From the NCBI RefSeq assembly GCF_018687635.1, contig NZ_CP061300.1:1447424-1511423 (forward strand): a stretch of DNA of 64,000 nt, written 5' to 3'. Of the stretch, positions 9,296-18,636 are shown piece after piece. The stretch is from Polynucleobacter sp. MWH-Braz-FAM2G (GTDB taxonomy: Bacteria; Pseudomonadota; Gammaproteobacteria; Burkholderiales; Burkholderiaceae). Each line of letters begins with the position of its first letter. The stretch's first letter is position 1. The notes beneath the pieces were generated by a model. The model ran no database searches, had not been told where the DNA came from, and saw only the letters and a list, made by a program, of their open reading frames with translations. Both the position numbers and the translations under genes were made by a program.

Positions 9296-9325
9296 AAAAA
9301 ACCCAATCACCTGATTGGGTTTTTT
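9296..9325. terminator. Bidirectional rho-independent terminator between cphA and fbp
   Basis: A perfect inverted repeat with 12-bp arms (AAAAAACCCAAT and ATTGGGTTTTTT) around the 6-nt loop CACCTG. It has T runs on both strands, so it can stop both the rightward cphA transcript and the leftward fbp transcript, which converge here. Confidence 0.93.
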
Positions 9326-9345
9326 GCTTTTAAAGCAACGCTGGT

Positions 9346-10344
9346 TTATGAGTGATAGTGCTGAATGCGGTCAATCTCTTCTTTAGACCCTAGCATCACC
9401 GAAACCCGCTCATGCAAATCAGTAGGCTGTAAATCCATGATGAGTTCGGTGCCGTTCGTCGATGCACCGCCAGCCTGCTCCACCAAAAAACTCATTGGAT
9501 TGGCTTCATACATCAGACGCAACTTACCAGGCTTATGAGGCTCACGTTGATCCCATGGATACATGAATACACCACCGCGAGATAACACACGGTGCACATC
9601 TGCCACCATAGACGCAATCCAACGCATATTAAAGTCTTTGTCACGGGCACCACTAACACCTGCGAGACATTCTTCTACATAGCGGCGTACTGGATCAGCC
9701 CAGTGACGCATATTGGACATATTGATCGCAAATTCTTTAGTGGAATGGGAAATCTTAACCGAGTCATTGATCAGCAAAAATTCACCTGTAACCTTATTTA
9801 AGGTAAACATCACTACGCCATCACCCAAAGTCAAAGCCATTGTGGTTTGCGGACCATAAACCACATAACCAGCGGCAACTTGATGACGTCCAGATAATAA
9901 AAAGTCGGAAGTTTGTAGTGGCGCACTCGGATCTTGCTTTTGAAGTACTGAAAAAATAGTGCCAATGGAAACGTTCACGTCAATGTTGGATGAACCATCT
10001 AGTGGATCAAACAACAGCAAGTAATCACCTGTACCTTGAACCGGAATTGGCAACTCCATTTCTTCGGAGGCCAAACCAGCAAGTGCTTTGCAATCCTTCA
10101 CACCATCTATTAATAAATCATTGGCAATGATGTCGAGTTTTTGCTGAACCTCACCTTGCACATTGCCAGTACCCGCAGAACCTAGCAAGCCAATCAAAGC
10201 GCCCTGCGCCACTTCATGACTAAGAGTTGAGCAAGTGTTCACCACTGCAGTCAATAAATCCTGCAATCCAGTAGGTATGGGTACGCCTGCAGGTTTAGCA
10301 GAAGCTAAATATTGTTTGAAATTGGTATGAGTACTTAAGGACAA
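9346..10344 (-). CDS. fbp: Fructose-1,6-bisphosphatase, class I
   Basis: Hydrolyses fructose 1,6-bisphosphate to fructose 6-phosphate in gluconeogenesis. The 332-residue length fits class I. The metal-binding motif [20 protein letters not shown] is clear, and [20 protein letters not shown] and [12 protein letters not shown] are the conserved C-terminal substrate and metal motifs. The start codon is TTG at 10344, with GGAG eight bases upstream; the next residues [12 protein letters not shown] fit the family N-terminus. It stands alone between the terminator and the vapBC promoter region. Confidence 0.95.
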   Translation of the reverse strand: MSLSTHTNFKQYLASAKPAGVPIPTGLQDLLTAVVNTCSTLSHEVAQGALIGLLGSAGTGNVQGEVQQKLDIIANDLLIDGVKDCKALAGLASEEMELPIPVQGTGDYLLLFDPLDGSSNIDVNVSIGTIFSVLQKQDPSAPLQTSDFLLSGRHQVAAGYVVYGPQTTMALTLGDGVVMFTLNKVTGEFLLINDSVKISHSTKEFAINMSNMRHWADPVRRYVEECLAGVSGARDKDFNMRWIASMVADVHRVLSRGGVFMYPWDQREPHKPGKLRLMYEANPMSFLVEQAGGASTNGTELIMDLQPTDLHERVSVMLGSKEEIDRIQHYHS

Positions 10345-10458
10345 AGGTATTTCTCCAAGGCGCTATTGAAATTAGGGTCTATTTTGCCCTTTTCCTAACG
10401 GCAATATTAAAAAGCAGCAATTTCAAGGAAAAACATTACGATTTTTAATAAACCCTAT

Positions 10459-10513
10459 TTGAATTGATGCCATTTATGATGATAAAATGCATCATTATTG
10501 ATGAGGACAACAT
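10459..10513 (+). promoter_or_regulatory. Putative vapBC promoter with operator-like inverted repeat
   Basis: A -35-like TTGAAT (10459-10464) and a -10-like TAAAAT (10483-10488) are 18 bp apart. An inverted repeat ATGATG-N8-CATCAT (10476-10495) covers the -10 region, where VapB-VapC complexes usually repress their own promoter. GAGGA at 10501-10505 serves as ribosome binding site. Inferred from pattern only. Confidence 0.4.
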
Positions 10514-10717
10514 ATGCGAACAACTGTAACCATAGATGATGACCTTTACCAAAGGGGATTGGATCTTGCCGACCCAGGAATGGATAAAGCAGACCTCTTT
10601 AGAGAAGCTATTAATGTTTTCATACGCGTTCAAATGGCCAAGAGATTGGTTGCACTAGGTGGCAAAGCACCACACATGAAAAATATTCCGCGAAGAAAAT
10701 TAAAGGATGGTCAATAA
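10514..10717 (+). CDS. vapB: VapB-family antitoxin
   Basis: A 67-residue protein beginning [19 protein letters not shown], the short ribbon-helix-helix signature of VapB-type antitoxins that bind DNA and neutralise a PIN-domain toxin. The basic tail ([10 protein letters not shown]) fits a toxin-wrapping C-terminus. The stop codon is separated by 2 nt from the vapC ATG, the usual tight antitoxin-first arrangement. Confidence 0.88.
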   Translation: MRTTVTIDDDLYQRGLDLADPGMDKADLFREAINVFIRVQMAKRLVALGGKAPHMKNIPRRKLKDGQ

Positions 10718-10719
10718 TC

Positions 10720-11103
10720 ATGACCATGGTTTTGGTTGACACTTCAGTGTGGATTGCTCACTTTAGAAAACCAAACACTACGTTTGAGTCTCTCTTGATA
10801 AATGATCAGGTACTTTGCCATCCTTTAGTCTTAATAGAATTGGCATGTGGATCACCGCCATCGCCAAGACTAAGAACCTTAAGTTACATAAAAAAATTAC
10901 AGCAAGCGACCATAGCAACCCCAGAAGAAACATTGGAATTTATAGAGAAACACCAACTCCAAGAATCTAGTTGCGGGGCAATCGATGTTTCTCTGTTAGC
11001 GTCAACTCTACTCTCAGATAACGCTCTCTTATGGACTTTAGATAAGAGCCTAGAAATACTTGCTAATAAATTAGGTGTTTCTTATAGCAGTAAATTTCAT
11101 TAG
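10720..11103 (+). CDS. vapC: VapC-type PIN-domain ribonuclease toxin
   Basis: A 127-residue PIN-domain protein, expected to be a magnesium-dependent RNase held inactive by the upstream VapB. It shows the first PIN acidic motif (VDTSVWIAHF), the conserved Glu in VLIELACG, the later Asp in CGAIDVSLLAS and the fourth acidic position in LWTLDKSL. All catalytic positions appear intact, so the toxin looks functional. ATG 10720 is used; a second ATG two codons on (10726) is possible. The gene is convergent with pepN, with 3 bp between the stop codons. Confidence 0.88.
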   Translation: MTMVLVDTSVWIAHFRKPNTTFESLLINDQVLCHPLVLIELACGSPPSPRLRTLSYIKKLQQATIATPEETLEFIEKHQLQESSCGAIDVSLLASTLLSDNALLWTLDKSLEILANKLGVSYSSKFH

Positions 11104-11106
11104 TTT

Positions 11107-13716
11107 TTAGCTACTCAGCGCCTTTCCAATTACCTCCCTCACATCAGGAGAGAGTGTTTGGCACGCAGAAACGCGCTCTAAAGCCATCTTCATGCGATCT
11201 TGATACGGCTGGGCAAATAGACGCCAGCGATCTAAAGCTCTAGCAAGACGAGCGGCTACCTGAGGATTGATAGGATCTAGCGCTAATACACTATCCGCCC
11301 AAAACTCATAGCCACTGCCGTCCACTTGATGAAAGCTTGCTGGATTATTGGCACAAAAGGAATGAATTACGCTACGAACTCGGTTTGGATTGTTTAGCTT
11401 AAATGCAGGATGCTCACGCAACTTCTTGACTTCTTCCAAAGTGGATTCAAGACCTTCTACTGGCGGACGACTAGATTGCAAGCCGAACCACTTATCAATC
11501 ACTAAGGCATCGTTTGCAAATCGATTGTAAAAATCAATTAAACAATCTTTTGCTGGTTTCACACCATGAACGACTAAGGCTGATAGCGCCGCATATCGAT
11601 CGGTCATATTTTCAGCGATTTGGTATTGATTGGCTGCCATGGGGGCCCATGTAGCCGGAGATGCATCAAGCAACATACTCAAAGCTAAATTTTTGAGTGC
11701 ACGCTTACCTGCGTCAACCCCATCCGACTTAAATTGCCCAGGAGTTTGCATTTGCTGATATAAAGCCGCCCACTCCAATTGAAGCTGTTTAGCAATCTCC
11801 CTGCGGAAAGCGCGACGTGCAATAAATATTTTCTGCGGATCAACACTGGTGCACTGCTCATACAAATACGACTCTGCGGGCAATGTAAGCGCTAAATCTT
11901 TAAAAGCAGGGTCCAACTTTGGATCTAGCAGAAGATTGCGATACGCCTCAATCAACTCAGCATCTGGCAAACGATCATTCAGAATCATTTGCATTGCTAG
12001 CTTTTGGCCAGCTTCCCAGCGGTTAAAGGGATCATCATCACTAGACAATAAAGCAAGAAGATCTGCCTCGCTTTGCTCAAAATCCAAATGAATCGGTGCG
12101 GAGAAGTTTCGATTAATCGAAAGTACTGGACAATCTTGAATATTGTCAAAGGTCCATGTTTGACTTGCTTCCTTAAGCTCAAGCAATTGCTCCGTCTGAT
12201 CATTTGATTGCGTAAGCAAACGAACCCGAAGCGGAATATGAAATGGCTTTTTCTCTGGCTGGCCAGGACTTGGAGCACAGCTCTGAGATAAGGTTAATTG
12301 ATACTGCTTCTTGGTGGCATCGTAATGCTCTTGCACTTTAACGTGCGGTGTACCTGCTTGACTATACCAATTCTTAAACTGGCTTAGGTCTTTGCCATTA
12401 GCATCTGCCATTGCAGCTAAAAAATCATCGCAGGTAACCGCTTGACCATCGTGACGATGAAAATACAAGTCCATACCCTTGCGGAATCCATCCTTACCCA
12501 AGAGGGTTTGATACATCCTCACTACCTCAGCACCCTTCTCATACACGGTAACTGTATAGAAGTTATTAATTTCTTGATATTCATCAGGGCGAATTGGGTG
12601 GGCCATCGGACCTGCATCCTCTGGGAATTGCAATTGCCGCAATAACCTCACATCCTCGATACGTTTTACCGCCCTGCCTGATTCGCTACCCATTTGATCA
12701 GCAGAGAACTCTTGATCTCTAAAGACGGTTAACCCTTCTTTTAGTGATAGCTGAAACCAATCCTGACAAGTGACTCGATTACCAGTCCAGTTATGGAAAT
12801 ATTCGTGAGCGACCACACTCTCAATATTGGCGAAATCCGCATCTGTAGCAGTCTCGGGCTGAGCAAGAACAAACTTGGTATTGAAGATATTCAACCCCTT
12901 ATTCTCCATCGCCCCCATATTGAAATCACTCACCGCCACAATCATGAAGCGCTCTAAATCCAACTCCAACCCAAATCGTTTTTCATCCCAATGTATTGAG
13001 GCAATCAGAGAATCCATGGCATGACGTGTTTTCTTGAGATCATGGGGTTCAACCCAAATCTGCAATAACTTCTTGGCGCCACTGCTGGTGGTAATGGTTT
13101 CTTCGATGCATTCCAACTTACCTGCGACTAAAGCAAATAAATAGGATGGTTTAGGGAATGGATCTTCCCAAGTAGCGCTGTGCCAACCATTAGGTAATTT
13201 TTCAGTGTTGAGCAAATTTCCATTGGAGAGCAATACCGGGCACTGCTCTTCACGCGCACGCAAGGTCACTTTATAGCGCGCCATGACATCAGGACGATCA
13301 AGGAAATATGTAATCTTTCTGAAACCTTCTGCCTCACACTGGGTAAAAAAGTTACCGTTAGAGACATACAAACCCATCAAAGTTGTATTTTTTTCTGGCA
13401 CACAGACACAAATAATTTCAACGACAAATTTTTCTCTACCCTCATTAGGTAAAGAATGTATCGTGAGTGTTTCTGGCGTTAGTTCAAAATGACGGTGTGC
13501 TTCTCCATTAATTCTCAGACTGACAAACTCAAGCTCATGCCCGACCAACACCAAAGGCGCTCCTGGCTCAAAGCTTTTGCCAGGCAAAACCTCAATCCGG
13601 CTTTTAACAATTGTTCGGGCTGGATCTAAAGCTATATCTAGCGCAACTTGATCAAAGGTATAAACAGGAGGACGGTATGCGAGCCGTTGAAAGCTCTGAG
13701 GGAGATCGGTTTTCAT
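11107..13716 (-). CDS. pepN: Aminopeptidase N (M1 family)
   Basis: Cytoplasmic zinc aminopeptidase that removes N-terminal residues from peptides. At 869 residues it has the normal length of proteobacterial PepN. The exopeptidase motif GAMEN is at 268-272, the zinc motif HEYFH at 304-308, and the third zinc ligand Glu about 327 in LSLKEGLTVFRDQEF. The beginning (PQSFQRLAYRPPVYTFDQVALD) is typical. No Shine-Dalgarno sequence precedes the ATG; a TAAAAT hexamer ends exactly 6 nt upstream, so the mRNA may be leaderless. Confidence 0.96.
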   Translation of the reverse strand: MKTDLPQSFQRLAYRPPVYTFDQVALDIALDPARTIVKSRIEVLPGKSFEPGAPLVLVGHELEFVSLRINGEAHRHFELTPETLTIHSLPNEGREKFVVEIICVCVPEKNTTLMGLYVSNGNFFTQCEAEGFRKITYFLDRPDVMARYKVTLRAREEQCPVLLSNGNLLNTEKLPNGWHSATWEDPFPKPSYLFALVAGKLECIEETITTSSGAKKLLQIWVEPHDLKKTRHAMDSLIASIHWDEKRFGLELDLERFMIVAVSDFNMGAMENKGLNIFNTKFVLAQPETATDADFANIESVVAHEYFHNWTGNRVTCQDWFQLSLKEGLTVFRDQEFSADQMGSESGRAVKRIEDVRLLRQLQFPEDAGPMAHPIRPDEYQEINNFYTVTVYEKGAEVVRMYQTLLGKDGFRKGMDLYFHRHDGQAVTCDDFLAAMADANGKDLSQFKNWYSQAGTPHVKVQEHYDATKKQYQLTLSQSCAPSPGQPEKKPFHIPLRVRLLTQSNDQTEQLLELKEASQTWTFDNIQDCPVLSINRNFSAPIHLDFEQSEADLLALLSSDDDPFNRWEAGQKLAMQMILNDRLPDAELIEAYRNLLLDPKLDPAFKDLALTLPAESYLYEQCTSVDPQKIFIARRAFRREIAKQLQLEWAALYQQMQTPGQFKSDGVDAGKRALKNLALSMLLDASPATWAPMAANQYQIAENMTDRYAALSALVVHGVKPAKDCLIDFYNRFANDALVIDKWFGLQSSRPPVEGLESTLEEVKKLREHPAFKLNNPNRVRSVIHSFCANNPASFHQVDGSGYEFWADSVLALDPINPQVAARLARALDRWRLFAQPYQDRMKMALERVSACQTLSPDVREVIGKALSS

Positions 13717-13722
13717 AAGACT

Positions 13723-13752
13723 ATTTTAAGTCTTGGCTAGCAGATCTGTGCA
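13723..13752 (-). promoter_or_regulatory. Predicted leaderless promoter of pepN
   Basis: On the minus strand TAAAAT (13728-13723) is followed by six bases and then the pepN ATG (13716). An imperfect -35 candidate, TGCACA (13752-13747), lies 18 bp upstream of the -10. The predicted transcription start coincides with the A of ATG. Confidence 0.5.
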
Positions 13753-13761
13753 TCCGCTAAT

Positions 13762-14337
13762 TTATGCCCAAATGAGGGTTGCCAGACCAATCGCAATAAA
13801 GGTAATCGCCGCCACTACATGCACCCACTTTATGGGAACACGCTTTGTAAATTTTTGACCAATCCAAACTGCAGGCGCATTTGCCAGCATCATCCCCAAA
13901 GTGGTGCCCATCGTCACCGAAATAACATCGTCATACCGAGCTCCTAAAGCAATCGTTGCGATTTGGGTCTTATCCCCCATTTCAGCCAGGAAAAATAATC
14001 CGGTGGTTAGCAAAAATACTTGAAAGACTCTATCTACAGCTTTCGATCCTGCGACATCGTCAATATGATCAGGCACCAAAAGCCAGAGGCCGATTCCCAA
14101 AAAACTCAATCCTAAAATCCATCGCATCACGTCTGGTGACACCATTGTTGTTAACCAATGTCCTAATAGAGCAGCGCAGGCATGATTGGCAATCGTTGCA
14201 ACAAAAATCCCCGCAATGATGGCTAGCGCTTGCCTAGGGTAGCGAGCTGCAAGCATCAATGAGAGCAATTGAGTTTTATCCCCCATCTCTGCTAGAGCAA
14301 CTACTCCAGCAGAGAGGGTTAAGGCTGTTAAATCCAT
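13762..14337 (-). CDS. TMEM165/GDT1 (UPF0016) family cation exporter
   Basis: A 191-residue membrane protein with six predicted hydrophobic segments and the duplicated signature EMGDKT (residues about 17-22 and 118-123) that defines the GDT1/TMEM165 family. Bacterial members such as MneA/MntX export manganese; related proteins have been linked to calcium. The substrate here is therefore probably Mn2+, by family. The upstream 97 bp do not contain a recognisable yybP-ykoY manganese riboswitch. It lies between ald and pepN on the same strand. Confidence 0.88.
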   Translation of the reverse strand: MDLTALTLSAGVVALAEMGDKTQLLSLMLAARYPRQALAIIAGIFVATIANHACAALLGHWLTTMVSPDVMRWILGLSFLGIGLWLLVPDHIDDVAGSKAVDRVFQVFLLTTGLFFLAEMGDKTQIATIALGARYDDVISVTMGTTLGMMLANAPAVWIGQKFTKRVPIKWVHVVAAITFIAIGLATLIWA

Positions 14338-14434
14338 AGATTGGCTTAATTTAGTATGAGACGCAAAATACTGCTGAATGTGCTTAGTTTAATTCCTAGC
14401 ACTACCAAACCAAGCAATCTATAAAAATTAGCCG

Positions 14435-15553
14435 CTAAGCCACCATAAACTCCTCAACTGATACAAACTCCAAACCTTGAGCGACTGCAACTGGCTGCGA
14501 GGTGAGTGAGCCTTTATGCACACTAAGACCGTTACGCAAATGATGGTCTATGGATAGAGCCTGCATTACCCCGCGATTAGCCAAAGCCTCCACAAATGGA
14601 TAAGTGGCATTCGTCAAGGCAAAGGTAGATGTTCGCGCAACTGCCCCCGGCATATTGGCAACACAGTAATGCAGAACACCATCAACCATAAAAGTAGGAT
14701 CAGCATGTGTTGTTGGTTTGGAAGTCTCAAAACAACCACCTTGATCAATAGCCACGTCTACTACCACCGAGCCTGGCTTCATTTTTTTAATCATGTCATG
14801 CGTGACCAACTTAGGCGCTGCAGCGCCTGGCAGCAATACAGCTCCGATCACCACATCAGCTTCGCAAGCCTCCTGTTCAATTAACAAACTATCGGAGTAA
14901 AACGTGCGCACTCGATTGCCATAAAACATATCTATCTGACGCAAGCGCTCAATATCACGATCAAAGATACATACATCAGCACCCATTCCTACGGCAATTT
15001 GTAAGGCATTTCGACCTACAACGCCCCCACCGAGAATCACTATCTTTGCCGCCGAAACCCCTGGAACTCCTGCCATCAAAACCCCTAGCCCACCATTAGT
15101 CTTTTCTAGATGGGTGGCAGCAGCCTGAATAGACATGCGTCCCGCCACTTCACTCATAGGGGCCAATAATGGAAGCGCACCATTCATTGCAGTAACTGTT
15201 TCATAAGCTATACACGTTGCACCCGATTGTAGAAGCGCAGCAGTTTGTTGAGGGTCTGGGGCGAGATGCAAATAAGTAAATAGGATTTGATCCTCGCGCA
15301 ACATGGCGCATTCCTGAGCTTGTGGTTCTTTCACCTTCACAATCATTTCTGCTTTTTGAAATACTTCCGCTGCACTATTAATTAAGTTTGCGCCGGCAAG
15401 TCTATATGACTCATCACTTAAACCAATCTGCTCACCAGCCCCACGCTGAACCAGAACAGAGTGCCCTTGCTTACATAGTCCACTCACATTACCGGGCGTT
15501 AAGCCTACTCGGAACTCATTATTCTTTACCTCTTGAGGAACTCCAATAATCAC
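14435..15553 (-). CDS. ald: Alanine dehydrogenase
   Basis: NAD-dependent enzyme interconverting L-alanine with pyruvate and ammonium. The 372-residue length and the opening MIIGVPQEVKNNEFRVGLTP are diagnostic. The Rossmann motif VILGGGVVGRNALQIAVGMGADV is present at about residues 171-193 and the catalytic lysine and histidine regions (IVKVKEPQ, FTYLHLAPD) are intact. The start is GTG at 15553, preceded by the ribosome binding site AGGAG. It lies 12 bp downstream of the amino acid permease gene, so the two likely form an uptake-and-catabolism operon. Confidence 0.95.
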   Translation of the reverse strand: MIIGVPQEVKNNEFRVGLTPGNVSGLCKQGHSVLVQRGAGEQIGLSDESYRLAGANLINSAAEVFQKAEMIVKVKEPQAQECAMLREDQILFTYLHLAPDPQQTAALLQSGATCIAYETVTAMNGALPLLAPMSEVAGRMSIQAAATHLEKTNGGLGVLMAGVPGVSAAKIVILGGGVVGRNALQIAVGMGADVCIFDRDIERLRQIDMFYGNRVRTFYSDSLLIEQEACEADVVIGAVLLPGAAAPKLVTHDMIKKMKPGSVVVDVAIDQGGCFETSKPTTHADPTFMVDGVLHYCVANMPGAVARTSTFALTNATYPFVEALANRGVMQALSIDHHLRNGLSVHKGSLTSQPVAVAQGLEFVSVEEFMVA

Positions 15554-15565
15554 TTTTATCTCCTG

Positions 15566-16948
15566 TTATTTAAAATTACGCTTTGTTGCTGTTTTTCGAT
15601 GTAAGCCTGCGATATAAAACATCGCTAGATACACTGCTAATAAACACGGGCCCACTATCAATGCAATCCGTGCATCCTCATGAAAGCCCATTAACACCAC
15701 CACTAAACATATGAATGCCAGAGCAAACCACGAGGAATAAGGCCACCAAGGAGTGCGATAAGCAAGCTGATCTACTTGGGATTGAGAAAGCGAACGACGG
15801 AATTGAATTTGGGTTATCAATATAGAAATCCAAACCATTAAGCCGATAAAAGTTACGGCTGCCATCATGTACTGAAAGGCCTTCTCTGGAACAAAGTAAT
15901 TTAAAACTACCCCCGTCATACATACGGCAACTGTAGTCATAACAGCACGATGCGGAACGCCATACTTTGAGAGCTTGGCAAATGGAGCAGGAGCGTAGCC
16001 ATTATTGGATAGTGAGTACAACAGTCGTCCCCCACTAAAGATCCCCGCATTACAAGAAGAAAGCGCGGCTGTAATAACTACAAAGTTAATTAAGCCAGCC
16101 GCCTCCCTTAACCCAAGGCGCTCAAACATCACTACAAATGGGCTGCCTTGTTGACCAACTTGATTCCAAGGAAAGATTGCCAAAATGACTAGGATTGCGC
16201 CCATGTAAAAAATGAGGATGCGCCATGCCAAAGAATCGATAGCCATCGGAATCGTCTTTTGCGGATTCTCAGCCTCGCCCGCAGAGAGGCCAATCATTTC
16301 AATGCCAACATAGGCAAACAAAACCATCTGCAATGACAACAACATTCCGCTTATCCCATTTGGAAAGAAGCCACCGTGTTGCCATAAATTACTTAATCCA
16401 ATAGGCTGCCAATCATTTGTAAAACCAAACAAAATCACTGAGCCCCCTAATGCAATCATCGCAACAATCGCCACCACTTTGATTAAGGCAAACCAAAATT
16501 CGAACTCACCAAATACTTTGACCGCAATGAGGTTGATAAGACCCATCATCAAAATTGAAGAAAGTGCCCATATCCACTGGGGAGTATCGGGAAACCAAAT
16601 ACCCATATAAATACCAACGGCAGTAACTTCAGCAATGCCAACAACGATCCAATAAGTCCAATAACCCCATCCCACCATATATCCAGCCAAAGGGCCGACA
16701 TAAGTATTGGCATAAGCAGCAAAGGACCCCGCCACAGGCTCATGAACAGCCATTTCACCAAGGGTGCGTAAAACAATGAATGCGACTATGCCGGCGAGTA
16801 AGTAACCCAATAGGATTGATGGACCAGCAATTTGAATTGCGCTCGCGGAACCCAGAAATAATCCAACGCCGATGGTGGAGCCTAGAGCCATCAAACGAAT
16901 ATGTCGTACTTTGAGATGGCGCTTTAAACCATTGTGTTCAGTCTGCAA
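15566..16948 (-). CDS. Amino acid permease (APC superfamily, ProY/AroP-like)
   Basis: A 460-residue, 12-helix transporter of the AAT subgroup. The opening LKRHLKVRHIRLMALGSTIG and the later VFGEFEFWFALIKVVAIV and GIEMIGLSAGEAENPQKTIP are hallmarks of proton-driven amino acid permeases, and the whole protein looks most like E. coli ProY. The substrate cannot be read from sequence; the neighbouring ald suggests alanine, glycine or serine. A strong ribosome binding site (AAGGAGG) precedes the ATG, unlike many other genes here. Confidence 0.9.
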   Translation of the reverse strand: MQTEHNGLKRHLKVRHIRLMALGSTIGVGLFLGSASAIQIAGPSILLGYLLAGIVAFIVLRTLGEMAVHEPVAGSFAAYANTYVGPLAGYMVGWGYWTYWIVVGIAEVTAVGIYMGIWFPDTPQWIWALSSILMMGLINLIAVKVFGEFEFWFALIKVVAIVAMIALGGSVILFGFTNDWQPIGLSNLWQHGGFFPNGISGMLLSLQMVLFAYVGIEMIGLSAGEAENPQKTIPMAIDSLAWRILIFYMGAILVILAIFPWNQVGQQGSPFVVMFERLGLREAAGLINFVVITAALSSCNAGIFSGGRLLYSLSNNGYAPAPFAKLSKYGVPHRAVMTTVAVCMTGVVLNYFVPEKAFQYMMAAVTFIGLMVWISILITQIQFRRSLSQSQVDQLAYRTPWWPYSSWFALAFICLVVVLMGFHEDARIALIVGPCLLAVYLAMFYIAGLHRKTATKRNFK

Positions 16949-17207
16949 GAGAGACCTCCTTTCGATTTGTCATTGGCGATATACCAACGGAGCAAAGTCT
17001 AGGGAGGACTGAGTGCGAAAACTAGAGGTGAAAAATTACTAAAGTAACTAATTAAATAAAAATAGACTCTCAAAAAGAATGGCGTCTTTTAAATTAAAGG
17101 GTTACTTGTGGATAAATTATTTATACCTGCAAAAGAATCAGTAATTTCCTACAGGGAATCCCCTTAAGTATTACCAAATGATTTACTAAGCTGTTGCGTA
17201 AAGAGAG
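16949..17207 (-). promoter_or_regulatory. Upstream region of the permease-ald operon
   Basis: A 259-bp gap holding the promoter of the permease-ald operon. Visible elements are the ribosome binding site (about 16954-16960), a short inverted repeat TTACT-AA-AGTAA (17036-17047) and ATAAAT-T-ATTTAT (17112-17124), either of which could be a regulator site. I saw no glycine or other known riboswitch and no open reading frame of note. Confidence 0.3.
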
Positions 17208-17963
17208 CTACTTTTGATCCTGACCAATCAAATTGAGAATCTCTGCCGCTGCGGCCAAGCCACAGGCTGCAGTCACCATTACCGTTGAGCCATAACCAGA
17301 ACAAGCCAGACCACCAGTAGATGCTCCAGCACGAGGCTCATGCGAATAGATGGCCCGAATGCCAATTTTATGTTTCAAGTTTCTGGAAAAACCGTGATCC
17401 TGGCGCAGGCCTTGCCGAACTTTTGCTAACAAAGCGTCTTGTTCTGTACGGGACAAATCATCACATCGCACAGACGTGGGATCTGTCTTTCCACCAGCAG
17501 CACCACACATCACCAGAAGGCGATTATTCGCTCGGGCCCAAACTGAGAGTGCAATTTTGGTTTGCACTGAATCGGTTGCATCCAAAACATATGCATTTCT
17601 AGGAATTAATAGATCTAAATTATCTGGCTCCAAAAATTCGTCATAAGCAGTCAAGCGAATCTCAGGATTAATCTGCAAAATGCGTTGGGTCATGGCTTCA
17701 ACTTTTGCCTTGCCATACTGACCTTCGAGAGCATGAATCTGTCGGTTGGTGTTGCTCTCTGCAATGTGATCGAAATCAATTAAAACCAGATGTCCTATTC
17801 CGGTTCGAGCTAATGCTTCTGCCGCCCAAGATCCAACACCCCCTAGGCCAGCCACAACAACCGCAGCATTTAAAAATCGCTCGCGTAGCTCGGAACCGTA
17901 GAGTCGGGAAACCCCGCCAAACCGCCGATTTTCTATGCCACCTTCTACCTTGTCTTCTGCCAT
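17208..17963 (-). CDS. tcdA: tRNA threonylcarbamoyladenosine dehydratase
   Basis: ThiF/MoeB-type ATP-dependent enzyme that cyclises t6A37 of ANN-decoding tRNAs to ct6A. The 251-residue length fits TcdA (CsdL). The nucleotide-binding motif GLGGVGSWAAEALARTGIG is at about residues 39-57, followed by the family phrases LIDFDHIAESNTNRQIHAL and YVLDATDSVQTKIAL. The C-terminal SYGSTVMVTAACGLAAA-type segment is also typical (here CSGYGSTVMVTAACGL). It is divergent from pdxH with only 22 bp between the start codons. Confidence 0.93.
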   Translation of the reverse strand: MAEDKVEGGIENRRFGGVSRLYGSELRERFLNAAVVVAGLGGVGSWAAEALARTGIGHLVLIDFDHIAESNTNRQIHALEGQYGKAKVEAMTQRILQINPEIRLTAYDEFLEPDNLDLLIPRNAYVLDATDSVQTKIALSVWARANNRLLVMCGAAGGKTDPTSVRCDDLSRTEQDALLAKVRQGLRQDHGFSRNLKHKIGIRAIYSHEPRAGASTGGLACSGYGSTVMVTAACGLAAAAEILNLIGQDQK

Positions 17964-17985
17964 AGCTTCTCTTTATACTGAATAA
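17950..17985. promoter_or_regulatory. Overlapping divergent promoters of tcdA and pdxH
   Basis: On the plus strand TTGTCT (17950-17955), an 18-bp spacer and TATACT (17974-17979) place the predicted start on the A of the pdxH ATG (17986). On the minus strand TATAAA (17977-17972) overlaps the same bases and lies 8 nt upstream of the tcdA ATG. The two polymerases cannot occupy the region together, so expression should be mutually exclusive at any moment. Confidence 0.5.
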
Positions 17986-18621
17986 ATGAACTCCATTGCT
18001 CAATTGCGTAAAAACTATACCCTTGGTCAGCTTTCTGAAACCGAGGTTCCTCATGACCCCTTGCAGCTCTTCCAACTTTGGTTTGACCAGGCTATTAAGG
18101 CAGAATGCCCAGAACCAAATTCCATGACCCTAGCAACTGCGGATCAAGCCGGAAATCCTTCAGCCCGTATTGTCTTACTAAAAGGCGCCGATCAAAATGG
18201 TTTTACTTTTTTCACTAACTACGAGAGCCAAAAAGGACGTGATTTAGCCATACGACCACAAGCCGCCCTACTCTTTCATTGGCATGAGTTAGAGCGACAG
18301 GTTAGGATTCAGGGAGTTGTAGAGCGAGTAAGTGCTGCTGAAAGTGATGAGTACTTTCATTCTCGTCCGGCTGCCTCCAGAATTGGCGCCTGGGCTTCCC
18401 CGCAAAGCGCAGTCATTCCTAATCGCGAATTCCTAGAAGAGGCAGAGAAGCGCTTTAAGTCTGAGTTCGGTGACTCCCCACCCCGCCCTGAGCACTGGGG
18501 TGGTTATCGCTTACGACCTACAGAAATTGAATTCTGGCAAGGCCGTCCCTCTCGATTGCATGATCGAATGCATTACAAAAAAGATGGGTCTGAGTGGCAA
18601 ATTAATCGTTTAGCGCCTTAA
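17986..18621 (+). CDS. pdxH: Pyridoxamine 5'-phosphate oxidase
   Basis: FMN-dependent oxidation of pyridoxine or pyridoxamine 5'-phosphate to pyridoxal phosphate. The 211-residue length matches. Family motifs are present: [50 protein letters not shown] and the C-terminal [20 protein letters not shown]. The ATG has no Shine-Dalgarno sequence and sits exactly where its promoter would start transcription, suggesting a leaderless mRNA. Confidence 0.97.
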   Translation: MNSIAQLRKNYTLGQLSETEVPHDPLQLFQLWFDQAIKAECPEPNSMTLATADQAGNPSARIVLLKGADQNGFTFFTNYESQKGRDLAIRPQAALLFHWHELERQVRIQGVVERVSAAESDEYFHSRPAASRIGAWASPQSAVIPNREFLEEAEKRFKSEFGDSPPRPEHWGGYRLRPTEIEFWQGRPSRLHDRMHYKKDGSEWQINRLAP

Positions 18622-18636
18622 TCTTTTCACAAATCT

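Noticed and set aside
14338..14434. Possible yybP-ykoY manganese riboswitch before the GDT1-type gene
   Set aside because: The conserved riboswitch core sequences were not found in this 97-bp gap.
16949..17060. Possible glycine riboswitch before the permease-ald operon
   Set aside because: Glycine aptamer consensus elements are absent; only a strong ribosome binding site and small repeats are seen.
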